DNA of 32,722 nucleotides from an uncultured Collinsella sp. (GTDB lineage: Bacteria; Actinomycetota; Coriobacteriia; Coriobacteriales; Coriobacteriaceae). The stretch is taken from contig CAAELE010000046.1 in assembly GCA_900756765.1 (NCBI GenBank), forward strand, positions 1 to 32,722. Reading direction: 5' to 3'. The notes under the pieces were generated by a model. That model was not told the DNA's origin, made no database searches, and saw only the letters and a list, made by a program, of their open reading frames with translations. A program made the translations under genes and the position numbers. Each line of letters starts with the position of its first letter. The stretch's first letter is position 1. This document shows positions 1 to 7,352 of this stretch, in pieces.

Positions 1-422
1 GAAAGCGGTGCATCCGCGTTGGCGAATCTGGCGCATCCGCGTTGGCGGAAATGGTGAAATACGTTGGTGAAAATGGTGAAAAATACATTGACGCTAACAT
101 GGGTGGCGAGCATGCGGGCGATGAACTCGGCGTCGCGCCGGTCGTTCTTGCGGCGCGCGTCAGCCGCCGGCCTCTGCATCTTGGAGACGGCGGCCACGGC
201 GCAGTCGAGGCCGAGCGCGCGCAGCTCGCGCGCCATGTGGAAGCCGGTGGGGCCGCTCTCGTAGCAGGCCCTGGGCCCCTCGAACCCGAGGGCCCACTCC
301 GCGATCTCGGCGGCGTCCGTCCCGAAGTCACGGTGCACCACCTCGCCGGTGAAGGGGTTGAACGCCGCGGCGGCGACCGATCGCGCGTGGACGTCCAGGC
401 CGATGGAGGTAACATGGGGCAT
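1..422 (-). pseudogene. IS110-family transposase, N-terminal part, truncated
   Basis: The minus-strand frame from ATG at 422 opens with a GLDVHARS motif, as in IS110 DEDD transposases (RuvC-like fold), which move by site-specific recombination guided by a bridge RNA. It continues with ACYESGPTGF and KNDRRDAEFIARMLA, both typical of the family N-terminal domain. Homology appears to stop near position 110: the frame stays open to the window edge but becomes a low-complexity stretch (FFTIFTNVFHHF) with none of the expected middle region. The serine-containing C-terminal transposase domain is therefore not visible. Either the element is broken here by other repeat DNA, or it continues beyond the window after an insertion. 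The family assignment is strong. The pseudogene status is inferred, because the left edge of the window hides the rest. Confidence 0.72.
10..47. repeat. two tandem copies of a 15-bp repeat, 23-bp period
   Basis: GCATCCGCGTTGGCG occurs at 10-24 and again at 33-47. It is followed by a region rich in GGTGAAA words (about 49-88). The tract lies where transposase homology ends, so it probably belongs to the DNA that interrupts or replaces the element. It may extend left of the window. Confidence 0.6.
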
Positions 423-546
423 GGGAAGCCTCCTCCCCGCAGGTGCGGTAAGGGCTACCGCACGGGCCGATACTCAAAGCCCATTGTGGCATCCCGAGCC
501 CGCGGAAAGAAGCTGCGCCGCGGGGGAGGCAACCCAAATGGCTTTC
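423..546 (-). mobile_element. noncoding end of the IS110 element, candidate bridge-RNA region
   Basis: This 124-bp stretch lies directly upstream of the transposase start and carries no ORF. It contains a perfect 8-bp hairpin, GTGCGGTA at 443-450 with TACCGCAC at 456-463, and G+C-rich CCGCGG words near 495-525. In IS110-group elements the bridge RNA is encoded in the noncoding end next to the recombinase gene. Location and structure fit that, but no guide loops could be assigned and the element boundary is not defined. Confidence 0.35.
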
Positions 547-663
547 TCATATCGTCTTTTTGTGCTTCGAACGCTGCTTGAGTGCCTCGGTAAGCCCGGT
601 AAGCGCCGTGAGGAGCGAGACCAAAGCGGTCAGAAGTCTCACAAAATCAATCAGATCGGTCAT
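547..663 (-). CDS. 38-residue hydrophobic small protein, toxin-like
   Basis: The ORF starts at ATG 663 behind a strong ribosome site (GGGAGGTGA, about 6 nt upstream) and stops with TGA at 547. The protein begins MTDLIDFVRLL, has one hydrophobic leucine/alanine/threonine-rich helix (about residues 4-25) and ends in a basic tail (KQRSKHKKTI). This architecture is that of small membrane peptides such as type I toxins or holin-like toxins, but no specific family is recognised. Its promoter carries a LexA-like palindrome about 90 nt upstream, which would suit a damage-induced membrane peptide. No antisense antitoxin RNA was identified. Translation is well supported by the ribosome site; function is inferred. 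Confidence 0.6.
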   Translation of the reverse strand: MTDLIDFVRLLTALVSLLTALTGLTEALKQRSKHKKTI

Positions 664-745
664 GGGCATCACCTCCCATCAGATGGAGGGCGTTGCCCGG
701 CACATGGAACTGCCGCCAACAGTATCAATTCTATCAAAGCGCAGT

Positions 746-775
746 TAGATATGCGAATGTTTGTTCGCATTTCAA
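746..775 (-). promoter_or_regulatory. promoter with LexA-like palindrome filling the spacer
   Basis: On the minus strand a -35 TTGAAA (775-770) and a -10 TATCTA (751-746) are 18 bp apart. The spacer is exactly the palindrome TGCGAA-N6-TTCGCA (752-769). Inside it CGAACAAACATTCG (767-754) matches the Gram-positive/actinobacterial SOS box CGAAC-N4-GTTCG at 9 of 10 fixed positions. A repressor bound here would block RNA polymerase. It would control the small hydrophobic protein starting at 663. Confidence 0.5.
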
Positions 776-791
776 GAGACCAGCGTCACCT

Positions 792-818
792 GTGACAAAG
801 GGGCTGTCCCTTTGTCAC
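792..818. repeat. REP-like palindrome at the 3' end of the HAD gene
   Basis: GTGACAAAGGG (792-802) and CCCTTTGTCAC (808-818) form a perfect 11-bp stem around GCTGT, ending 1 nt from the HAD stop codon at 820-822. It shares the word CTGTCCCTTT with the five hairpins found elsewhere in this window. It may act as a terminator or mRNA 3' stabiliser for the HAD gene. Confidence 0.65.
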
Positions 819-819
819 A

Positions 820-1677
820 TTATTCGATGACAGTGCGGGAGTTTTGCTTGTGCATGGTGGCGAGCATGTGTTTGGGGACGGCGTGGACCATGCAACTGCC
901 GATAGTCGCGCTCGCGGCGGCCTTGGCCGCGTCACTGCCATTCTTGGTGGCATAGCTGTGACGGAAACGCTTGAGCATGGCGATGTCGTTGCCGCCGTCG
1001 CCGTAGACCGCAACCTCGTCCTCGGCAATACCGTAGTAGCCCGCCAGCCAGGCCACGCTCTCGCCCTTGTTGCACGCCGCGTCCGTGATCTCGAACATCA
1101 CCGGGTCAAACGGCGCGTTGACTACACGGTCCGAGCGCTCGGCCAAATATGCCTTAAGGTCGCGCTCCAGCTCGGGCGAGGTCACGCGGCAGTTGATCTT
1201 ACACACATCGTGGCGCAGGATGTCGCCGATTGACTGATCGAAATACTGCTCCTCGTGATACCCGCCACGCGCGCGCATGCCGTGCATCACGATGCGCTTG
1301 ATAGGGCTGTCCTTCTTAAAGCCCGCCTGGTGCATCTCGAACGAACCGCTCGAGAACATGCCGTCGGGCGTGGAGCAGTCGAAGCAAATGTTCGGAAACG
1401 CCTTGAGCAGCTCCTCGGTAACCTGCGGGTCGATGGTCCAGGTCTTGAGCACCTCGCCGTGGCTGTTGCGCACGATGGATCCGTTGGAGCAGCAGGCGTC
1501 GAGTGCCAGACCTGTAAAGCCATGCTCGCCGATTGGCAACGTCGAGCGTCCGGTCGCGGGAACCACATGCAGGCCAGCCTCGGTCAGCTCGCGAATGGCA
1601 CGGCGGATGGTCCCATCCGCCTCGTGCAGGGCGTTCAGCAGCGTTCCGTCTAAGTCACTCGCAAACATCTTGATCAT
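820..1677 (-). CDS. Cof-type HAD-superfamily hydrolase
   Basis: A 285-residue cytosolic phosphatase of the Cof/IIB HAD class, a group acting on sugar phosphates, nucleotides or flavin phosphates. Motif I is visible as ASDLDGTLL (residues 6-14; the first Asp is the nucleophile), motif II as PATGRST, and motif IV as YGDGGNDIAML near the C-terminus, binding Mg2+. The length fits the family, and the cap domain between motifs II and IV is of IIB size. ATG 1677 is preceded by AAGGAGAGG about 8 nt upstream. The gene is separated from glnB by a hairpin terminator and so is likely transcribed alone. Substrate cannot be told from sequence. Confidence 0.9.
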   Translation of the reverse strand: MIKMFASDLDGTLLNALHEADGTIRRAIRELTEAGLHVVPATGRSTLPIGEHGFTGLALDACCSNGSIVRNSHGEVLKTWTIDPQVTEELLKAFPNICFDCSTPDGMFSSGSFEMHQAGFKKDSPIKRIVMHGMRARGGYHEEQYFDQSIGDILRHDVCKINCRVTSPELERDLKAYLAERSDRVVNAPFDPVMFEITDAACNKGESVAWLAGYYGIAEDEVAVYGDGGNDIAMLKRFRHSYATKNGSDAAKAAASATIGSCMVHAVPKHMLATMHKQNSRTVIE

Positions 1678-1718
1678 GGATACGCCTCTCCTTCGTCTGC
1701 ACGATATTGTAGACGAGA

Positions 1719-1748
1719 ACGGGCGCGCCCCGAGAGAGGCGCGCCCGT
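1719..1748 (-). terminator. G+C-rich hairpin ending the amt-glnB operon
   Basis: An 11-bp perfect stem (1719-1729 with 1738-1748, core CGGGCGCGCC) encloses an 8-nt loop. It lies 16 bp past the glnB stop and upstream of the HAD gene. The following minus-strand sequence is only moderately T-rich, so efficiency is uncertain. Confidence 0.6.
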
Positions 1749-1764
1749 CAGGCGAAAGATTGTC

Positions 1765-2103
1765 CTACACCGCGGCGGGGCCGTGTTCGCCGGTACGGAT
1801 GCGGATGACTTCCTCGACCGGCTCGACCCAGATCTTGCCATCGCCGACGGCTCCGGTGCGGGCGGCGTTGCAGATGATGTCGGCAATGCCATCGACGTGC
1901 TCTTCGGCGCAGATAAGGGTGAACTGCACCTTAGGGATCGTGTTGACAAGCAACTCGTTGCCGCGCACGTATTCCTTCCAGCCATGCTGTGCACCGCAGC
2001 CCTGCACCTGGTTGATAGTCATGCCGCGAACATCGGCAGCAAACAGCGCATCTTTAAGAACCTCAAGCTTTTCCTGGCGCACGATAGCCGTGATCTTTTT
2101 CAT
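1765..2103 (-). CDS. glnB: PII nitrogen regulatory protein (GlnB/GlnK type)
   Basis: A 112-residue trimeric signal protein that senses 2-oxoglutarate and ATP/ADP and, when encoded next to amt, usually plugs the ammonium channel. The start MKKITAIVRQEKL and the C-terminal signature TGAVGDGKIWV plus VIRIRTGE are clear family marks. Aligned without gaps to E. coli GlnB over the T-loop, Tyr51 is replaced by Leu (RGNELLVN) and Tyr46 by Val, so uridylylation or adenylylation at Tyr51 is not possible. The start ATG 2103 has an AGAGGA site. It follows amt by 146 bp of palindromic DNA, probably co-transcribed. Confidence 0.93.
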   Translation of the reverse strand: MKKITAIVRQEKLEVLKDALFAADVRGMTINQVQGCGAQHGWKEYVRGNELLVNTIPKVQFTLICAEEHVDGIADIICNAARTGAVGDGKIWVEPVEEVIRIRTGEHGPAAV

Positions 2104-2147
2104 AATGAATTCCTCTCAATAATCAACGTATCCCTTTACATGAGACG

Positions 2148-2250
2148 CGGGTTTCCCAGGTGCCGCAGATTGGGTTGAAAGAGGAGCGCCGCGTACTTTT
2201 GTACGCAAGCGACGGTTTGAAACCCAAGGTGCGGTGCCTGGGGAAGCCGC
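2148..2250. repeat. nested long palindrome between amt and glnB
   Basis: An imperfect inverted repeat has left arm 2148-2176 and right arm 2221-2250; both share GCGG, TTCCC, CCGCA and TTGGGTT blocks in mirror order. At the centre is a perfect GCGTAC-TTTT-GTACGC hairpin (2191-2206). The right arm ends on the amt stop codon. It could be a MITE-like insertion, or an intercistronic RNA structure that uncouples glnB from amt expression. Confidence 0.6.
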
Positions 2251-3527
2251 TAGTCAAGTCCCGAGAAGGAGGGATACGCGCTCTCGCCGTGCTGACTCGC
2301 ATCCAAGCCCAGCGCCTCGTCGGCCTCGTCAACGCGCAGGCTGCCGTGGAACAGCGCCTTGACCACCGCGGCGATCACCAAGTCGAGCACCAGCACAATA
2401 GCGACCGTAACCACAATGCCCAAAATCTGCGAAACGAGCAGAGACACGTCGCCCGTGTAGAACAGGCCACCCTTACCGGTCCACGAAAGCTCCGGCACGC
2501 AGAACAGGCCCGTGAGCACGCCGCCCAAGATGCCGCCGATACCGTGGCAACCGAACGCGTCGAGTGCATCGTCGTAGCCGAACTTGGTCTTGAGATGGCT
2601 GATGGCCAAGTAGCAGACGGGAGACACGATCAGGCCCATGACCAGCGCTGCCCACGGCTCGACAAAGCCCGCACCCGGCGTGACCACCACAAGGCCCGCA
2701 ACCAGACCGGTGCTGGCACCCACCAGCGTGGGGCGACCGGTGTGCACGCGCTCGACGGCAAGCCACGAGACCATGCCCGCCGCGCTAGCCGTCACGGTGT
2801 TGAGGATGGCGAGCGCCGCCACGGCGTCGGCCTTAAACTCGCTGCCGCCGTTAAAGCCAAACCAGCCAAACCAAAGCAGGCCGGCGCCCAGCGCCACAAA
2901 CGGCACGTTATGCGGGCGATAGCTCACCATGCCAAAACCGCGACGACGGCCGAGCATTAAGCAGAGGATCAGGCCGGTAAGACCAGACGAAATGTGTACC
3001 ACGTCGCCGCCGGCAAAGTCGAGCGCGCCGATGATGCCGCCGATAAAGGAGCCATCGCCGCCCCAGACCATGTGGGCGAGCGGCGCATAGACCACGAGCA
3101 GCCAAATGCCCAGGAAGGCCGCCATGGCACCAAACTTAACGCGGCCGGCCAGGCTGCCCGTGACGATAGCGGCCGTGATCATGGCAAATGCCATCTGGAA
3201 GGCGATGTTGATGATCTGAGGGTAGACGGCACCGTCCGACGCGGTGCCCTCAGCCGCCTGCAGCACCTGGTTGAGCACCGGCAGGCACAGCAGCTGGTCA
3301 AGGCCTCCAATAAACGGACTCGAGCCGTCGCCGCCGTAGGCCAGCGACCAGCCGGCGACAATCCACAGCACGCCCACCAAGCCAATAACTCCAAAGCACA
3401 TAAGCATGGTGTTGATGACATTTTTGCGCCTGGACAGGCCGCCATAGAAAAACGCCAGACCCGGTGTCATTAAAAACACGAGCATGGTGCAGATGAGCAT
3501 AAACGTTGTCGATCCCGTATCGTACAT
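2250..3527 (-). CDS. amt: ammonium transporter (Amt/MEP/Rh family)
   Basis: A 425-residue polytopic membrane channel for ammonium with about 11 helices. Seen: the N-terminal Amt signature GLAFFYGGLSRRKNVINTM, and the twin pore histidines in DVVHISSG and FGCHGIGG, matching H168/H318 of E. coli AmtB. The start is set at ATG 3527 (MYDTGSTTF) because GGGGGAGCG precedes it; an upstream in-frame ATG would add 19 hydrophilic residues that Amt proteins lack. It is the first gene of an operon with glnB downstream, the usual Amt-PII pairing. Three GAAAC words at 20-22 bp spacing lie upstream and may bind a nitrogen regulator. Confidence 0.95.
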   Translation of the reverse strand: MYDTGSTTFMLICTMLVFLMTPGLAFFYGGLSRRKNVINTMLMCFGVIGLVGVLWIVAGWSLAYGGDGSSPFIGGLDQLLCLPVLNQVLQAAEGTASDGAVYPQIINIAFQMAFAMITAAIVTGSLAGRVKFGAMAAFLGIWLLVVYAPLAHMVWGGDGSFIGGIIGALDFAGGDVVHISSGLTGLILCLMLGRRRGFGMVSYRPHNVPFVALGAGLLWFGWFGFNGGSEFKADAVAALAILNTVTASAAGMVSWLAVERVHTGRPTLVGASTGLVAGLVVVTPGAGFVEPWAALVMGLIVSPVCYLAISHLKTKFGYDDALDAFGCHGIGGILGGVLTGLFCVPELSWTGKGGLFYTGDVSLLVSQILGIVVTVAIVLVLDLVIAAVVKALFHGSLRVDEADEALGLDASQHGESAYPSFSGLD

Positions 3528-3631
3528 TCGCTCCCCCTTGGTCGCATGAACGTTGTCGGCGCCCATAATGCGGCCGAGGGGCAACTGGTGTAGACCAGAT
3601 ACGGCGTTGTTAAACGCTGCGTTGTCGAATG

Positions 3632-3678
3632 GAAACGGTGCCGCAATCTTGGAAACGGCGCGGCAACGGGCGCGAAAC
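3632..3678. promoter_or_regulatory. three evenly spaced GAAAC words upstream of amt
   Basis: GAAAC occurs at 3632-3636, 3652-3656 and 3674-3678; the first two sit in a near-direct repeat (TGGAAACGG then C/T-GC). The steps are 20 and 22 bp, about two helical turns. GAAAC-type half-sites are part of actinobacterial GlnR boxes. They lie 105-150 bp upstream of amt on the opposite strand. A regulator link is inference. Confidence 0.3.
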
Positions 3679-3725
3679 GGACGGGAAATACGCGAGCAAG
3701 GGAGCCGTGAGCGCGCCCGTCCCGA

Positions 3726-4745
3726 CTAGCGCCGAAACAGCTCGTGGGCGCGGTCGCGAAGATGAGTTGCTCGAATGACACCTTCGTAGTGATTGATGCG
3801 CAGACGCGGGAAGGCGTTAAAGAAGCGTAGGTCGCGGCGGCTGAGTGACACGCTCGGCACCGGACGGCTCATGCGCTTGCCGGCAAGGCGACGACTGAGC
3901 GACGGACGCGGCATGCTCGGCGCGGCATCGGCCACGCGGCGGGCGGCAAGTGCCAGGCCGCGAGCACCATCCGCGATAAACGTCGGCATCGAAGCCTTCT
4001 CGCGCAGGGCATCGAGCGCGGCGTCACCCAGCTCGGCGAGCCACGCGTTAACGGCACGGCTACGGATATGCGTCTGTGCCACCGAGTCAATCGTCGAATC
4101 GGGAATGCGCTCGAGCATGGAGTCGGACGCATCGGCAAGCGACTCGTTGATGCGGTCGGCAAGGTCGGCACGCACACGCTCCAGCTGATCGGACAGGCGG
4201 CGCCAACTGGCCAAAGAGCACACCGCGTCGACCATCATCGCGACCGCGACGATAAAGGCGGACAGCCGCACAATCAGCACCGGCAGATGGCCAAGCAGCC
4301 CCAGCAATGCCGGCTCCACTAAACGGCAAATGCACAGCGCACCCAGGCCAAACGCACAGGCCCAGTACAGACAGATGCGTCCATGCAAATTAAACGGCAG
4401 GTGCGAGTAATCCCAAAAGCGCGCGCCTGTTGTTTTTTCCAATAGAAGGCCCACACTGTACTCGATTACGCTGCATACAAGCGCCGCGGCGACAAACTGG
4501 CTCGGGGCATCCGGAATCCCGCGCAGCAAAAGCCAGCAGGCTATGCCGCCCACACCATAGATAGGACAACACGGCCCCAGCAAAAAGCCACTGTTGGCAA
4601 ATCGTCCGTGATTGAGCATGGCGCAGACCGTCGACTCCCACGCCCAGCCGCAAAAACCGTAGAAGGCAAACGAGAGCACCAGTGCCGAGAGCGGGCAGGC
4701 GGCAAGCGTCGCGCCGCCAAATGCCATGTCGATTGCGGTTTCCAC
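3726..4745 (-). CDS. CmpB-like putative ABC-transporter membrane protein (type IV family)
   Basis: A 339-residue membrane protein. The first half carries the conserved pattern of the putative ABC-transporter type IV (CmpB) family: FYGFCGWAWES, LLGPCCPIYGVGG, SVGLLLEKTTGARFWDYS and PFNLHGRICL, across about five to six membrane helices. The second half (about residues 185-339) is hydrophilic and alpha-helical, ending near GRDRAHELFRR. Translation starts at GTG 4745, supported by GGAGAGGG embedded in the last codons of the upstream HD gene; only 3 nt separate the two genes, so they are translationally coupled. Despite the family name no ATPase is nearby and the transported substrate is unknown. 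Confidence 0.8.
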   Translation of the reverse strand: METAIDMAFGGATLAACPLSALVLSFAFYGFCGWAWESTVCAMLNHGRFANSGFLLGPCCPIYGVGGIACWLLLRGIPDAPSQFVAAALVCSVIEYSVGLLLEKTTGARFWDYSHLPFNLHGRICLYWACAFGLGALCICRLVEPALLGLLGHLPVLIVRLSAFIVAVAMMVDAVCSLASWRRLSDQLERVRADLADRINESLADASDSMLERIPDSTIDSVAQTHIRSRAVNAWLAELGDAALDALREKASMPTFIADGARGLALAARRVADAAPSMPRPSLSRRLAGKRMSRPVPSVSLSRRDLRFFNAFPRLRINHYEGVIRATHLRDRAHELFRR

Positions 4746-4748
4746 CGT

Positions 4749-5285
4749 CTACCCTCTCCTCTTTTCACTCGATTCGCTGCTCACGCCATCGTCCGCCTCG
4801 TCCTTGCGCGGCAGACGGCCGGCAACCGTCTCGCACAGCGCGCACCACTTATCAGCCAGGCACACAATCCATGCCTCGCGACACGTCGGCGGCACCGGTA
4901 CCAGCGGAAACATATGGCGCGCGATGATATTCCGCTCGCGCGGCGTCAGTTCAAAATCTTCCTCCGCACGTGCCAGGGCAAAAAACGGGTGGCGAAAGCC
5001 ATGCAGCCGATGGCTTGGATCGGAATCGTGCCAGTCATAGAGAAAGTAATCGTGCAGCAGAGCCCCGCGCAGCAGCGAGCCGCGGTCGACGGAGATACCG
5101 ACGCGGCCCAGGCGCTCGGCAAAAGACAGACTTGCCCGCGCCACTGAGGTCACATGCGTATACACCGTCACATCTCCATGCTGGATAAACTCGCGCGTCA
5201 GGTCCAGACGACCCGCCTGTGCCAGTTGACGGGCAGCATGGTCCACTTCGCACGCGATTTTCTCGGCACGAACGACATCGGACAT
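4749..5285 (-). CDS. HD-domain phosphohydrolase
   Basis: A 178-residue cytosolic HD-superfamily protein. Metal ligands are visible in order: His in YTHVTSVA, the HD pair in LLHDYFLYDWHD, His in ARHMFPL and Asp in LADKWCA. Such small stand-alone HD proteins hydrolyse phosphate esters, often nucleotides; the substrate here is unknown. ATG 5285 is chosen because AAGGAGG sits 5 nt upstream; the open frame extends 24 codons further but without a ribosome site. The basic, acidic-serine tail (EADDGVSSESSEKRRG) looks disordered. It heads a two-gene operon with the CmpB-like protein. Confidence 0.85.
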   Translation of the reverse strand: MSDVVRAEKIACEVDHAARQLAQAGRLDLTREFIQHGDVTVYTHVTSVARASLSFAERLGRVGISVDRGSLLRGALLHDYFLYDWHDSDPSHRLHGFRHPFFALARAEEDFELTPRERNIIARHMFPLVPVPPTCREAWIVCLADKWCALCETVAGRLPRKDEADDGVSSESSEKRRG

Positions 5286-5461
5286 GCTGCCTCCTTCCAG
5301 CGGCTCACGGCGACAAGCCACGGCCTGTGCACAATCGATAAAAACATCATGGAACACATCAGTATGGCATCGGACAAAACGTTTTGCCCCGCCAGTTGGC
5401 GAATTACCGCGCCGCCGTCACATATCAAACGCCAAAATGTGCGAGACTGTTTTGTGCAATT

Positions 5462-5488
5462 GTGCCGGCCGAGGGAGTGCCGGCGCAC
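5462..5488 (+). promoter_or_regulatory. 5' leader hairpin before the DXS-like gene
   Basis: GTGCCGGC (5462-5469) pairs with GCCGGCGCAC (5479-5488) with a 2-nt bulge. It lies 25 nt ahead of the start codon, just upstream of the only GGAG (about 13 nt from ATG). It may modulate translation; no riboswitch class is recognised. Confidence 0.3.
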
Positions 5489-5513
5489 GATTCGCATGGA
5501 GTAACCCACAACG

Positions 5514-7295
5514 ATGCTGCTTACGCAAACGACAACGCCCGAGGACGTCAAGGCTCTCGACCGCGCCGAGCTTCCGCTGCTCTGCGGCGAGATCCGTCAG
5601 GCAATCCTCGAAAGCTCCGCCGCCGTCGGCGGGCACGTTGCCCCCAACTTGGGCGTCGTTGAGCTTACGGTTGCGCTTCATCGCGTATTTAACTCCCCCA
5701 TCGACAAAATCGTCTTTGACGTTTCGCACCAGACCTACGCCCACAAGGCGCTGACCGGGCGCGCGTACACTTATATCGATCCGGAGCGTTATGGTGAGGC
5801 TTCTGGCTTTGCCAATCCCGACGAGTCCGAGCACGACCTGTTCGCCATGGGCCATACCTCCACGTCGGTGAGCCTGGGCTGCGGCCTGGCGCACGCTCGT
5901 GACCTGGCGGGCGATACGTATAACGTCATTACTGTTATTGGCGACGGCTCGCTTTCGGGCGGCCTGGCGTTTGAGGGCTTTAACAACGCCGCCGAGCTCG
6001 ACAGCAACCTGATCATCATCGTCAACGACAACGACCAGTCCATCGCCGAGAACCACGGTGGCCTCTATCGCAATCTGGCCGAGCTGCGCGCCAGCAACGG
6101 CACCTGTGAGCGCAACGTTTTCCGCGCGATGGGGCTCGACTACCGCTATCTGGACGCCGGTAACGATGTGTTGGCCCTCGTCGACGCGCTGCAGGAACTG
6201 CGCAATATCGATCATCCCATCGTACTGCACGTCTCCACCGCCAAGGGCAAGGGCTTTGAACCGGCCCAGAGCGACCCCGAGCGCTGGCACCACGTTGGCC
6301 CGTTTGACATGGCGACTGGGCGCAAGCTCTGCCCGGGCCATCCGAGCGAGCCTGCGCCGCGCACCTATGCCGACATTACGGGCGAGGCGCTCAGCGCCGC
6401 CATCGAGCACGATCCGCAGGTCGTGGGTATCACGGCCGCCACGCCCTACATCATGGGCTTTACACCCGAGCTTCGCGCTGCCGCCGGCAAACAGTTCGTC
6501 GATGTGGGCATTGCCGAGGAGCACGCCGTGACCTTTGCCACCGCGCTTGCGCGCTCGGGCGCCAAGCCAGTCTTTGGTGTGTACGGCACGTTTTTGCAGC
6601 GCGCCTACGACGAGCTGTGGCACGACCTGTGCCTCAACGATGCCCCGGCGACGATCCTGGTGTTTGGCGCATCAATCTTTGGCACTACGTCCGAGACGCA
6701 CCTCTCGTTCTTTGATATTTCCATGCTGGGCGGACTTCCCAACATGCACTACTTGGCGCCGGCCTGCATGGAGGAATACCTGTCCATGCTGAGCTGGTCG
6801 CTCGACCACCGCGAGCATCCCGTGGCGATCCGCGTACCGGGCATTGGCCTGGTTAGCCGCCCCGATTTGGCGCCCGCCGAGGACACCGACTACAGCGCCG
6901 TTCGCTACGACGTGGTACGTCAGGGCCGCGACGTTGCCGTGCTCGCGCTTGGCGATTTCTTTGAGCTGGGCGAGCGCGTGGCAAATCGCTTGGCTGCCGA
7001 GTACGGCATCGAGGCCACGCTCGTCAACCCGCGCTTTGCAACCGAGCTCGACCGCGAGTTCCTCGACAGCCTTGCCGCCGAGCATCGCGTTGTCGTCACC
7101 CTCGAGGACGGCATCTTGGACGGCGGCTGGGGCGAGCGCGTGGCGTGCTACCTGGCCTGCACGCCCGTGCGCACGCGCACCTTTGGCATCGCCAAGGGCT
7201 TCCCCGACCGCTACGACCCCAACGAACTGCTCGCGCAGAACGGCATGACGGTCGAGAACATGGCCGCCGAAGCCGTGAGACTACTCAACGAGTAA
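5514..7295 (+). CDS. divergent 1-deoxy-D-xylulose-5-phosphate synthase-like transketolase
   Basis: A 593-residue thiamine-diphosphate enzyme with the DXS fold order. Canonical DXS joins pyruvate and glyceraldehyde-3-phosphate for isoprenoid, thiamine and pyridoxal synthesis. Seen: His41 in GGHVAPNLG, SHQTYAHK, the cofactor motif GDGSLSGG (143-150) to NDN (171-173), catalytic Glu335 in GIAEEHAVTF, and His396 in TSETHLSFFD. It departs from canonical DXS at the segment normally reading DRAG..G.DGPTHHG, here FGASIFGTTSETHLS, so a substrate-phosphate contact is altered; it is also about 30 residues short. It may be a DXS paralogue with another substrate. A strong terminator follows. The transketolase family is certain; the exact reaction is not. 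Confidence 0.8.
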   Translation: MLLTQTTTPEDVKALDRAELPLLCGEIRQAILESSAAVGGHVAPNLGVVELTVALHRVFNSPIDKIVFDVSHQTYAHKALTGRAYTYIDPERYGEASGFANPDESEHDLFAMGHTSTSVSLGCGLAHARDLAGDTYNVITVIGDGSLSGGLAFEGFNNAAELDSNLIIIVNDNDQSIAENHGGLYRNLAELRASNGTCERNVFRAMGLDYRYLDAGNDVLALVDALQELRNIDHPIVLHVSTAKGKGFEPAQSDPERWHHVGPFDMATGRKLCPGHPSEPAPRTYADITGEALSAAIEHDPQVVGITAATPYIMGFTPELRAAAGKQFVDVGIAEEHAVTFATALARSGAKPVFGVYGTFLQRAYDELWHDLCLNDAPATILVFGASIFGTTSETHLSFFDISMLGGLPNMHYLAPACMEEYLSMLSWSLDHREHPVAIRVPGIGLVSRPDLAPAEDTDYSAVRYDVVRQGRDVAVLALGDFFELGERVANRLAAEYGIEATLVNPRFATELDREFLDSLAAEHRVVVTLEDGILDGGWGERVACYLACTPVRTRTFGIAKGFPDRYDPNELLAQNGMTVENMAAEAVRLLNE

Positions 7296-7296
7296 G

Positions 7297-7336
7297 AAAA
7301 CCTCCGCAAGGGAAGCATCCCTGCGGAGGTTTTTGT
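7297..7336 (+). terminator. intrinsic terminator after the DXS-like gene
   Basis: AAAACCTCCGCA (7297-7308) pairs with TGCGGAGGTTTT (7322-7333), with an inner GGGA/TCCC helix and a one-base bulge, followed by TTTTGTTTT. It begins 1 nt after the stop codon: a classic rho-independent terminator. Confidence 0.9.
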
Positions 7337-7352
7337 TTTCACAGCTCAATTA

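Noticed and set aside
5418..6623. 401-codon minus-strand ORF opposite the DXS-like gene
   Set aside because: Antisense shadow; the plus strand has intact thiamine-diphosphate motifs.
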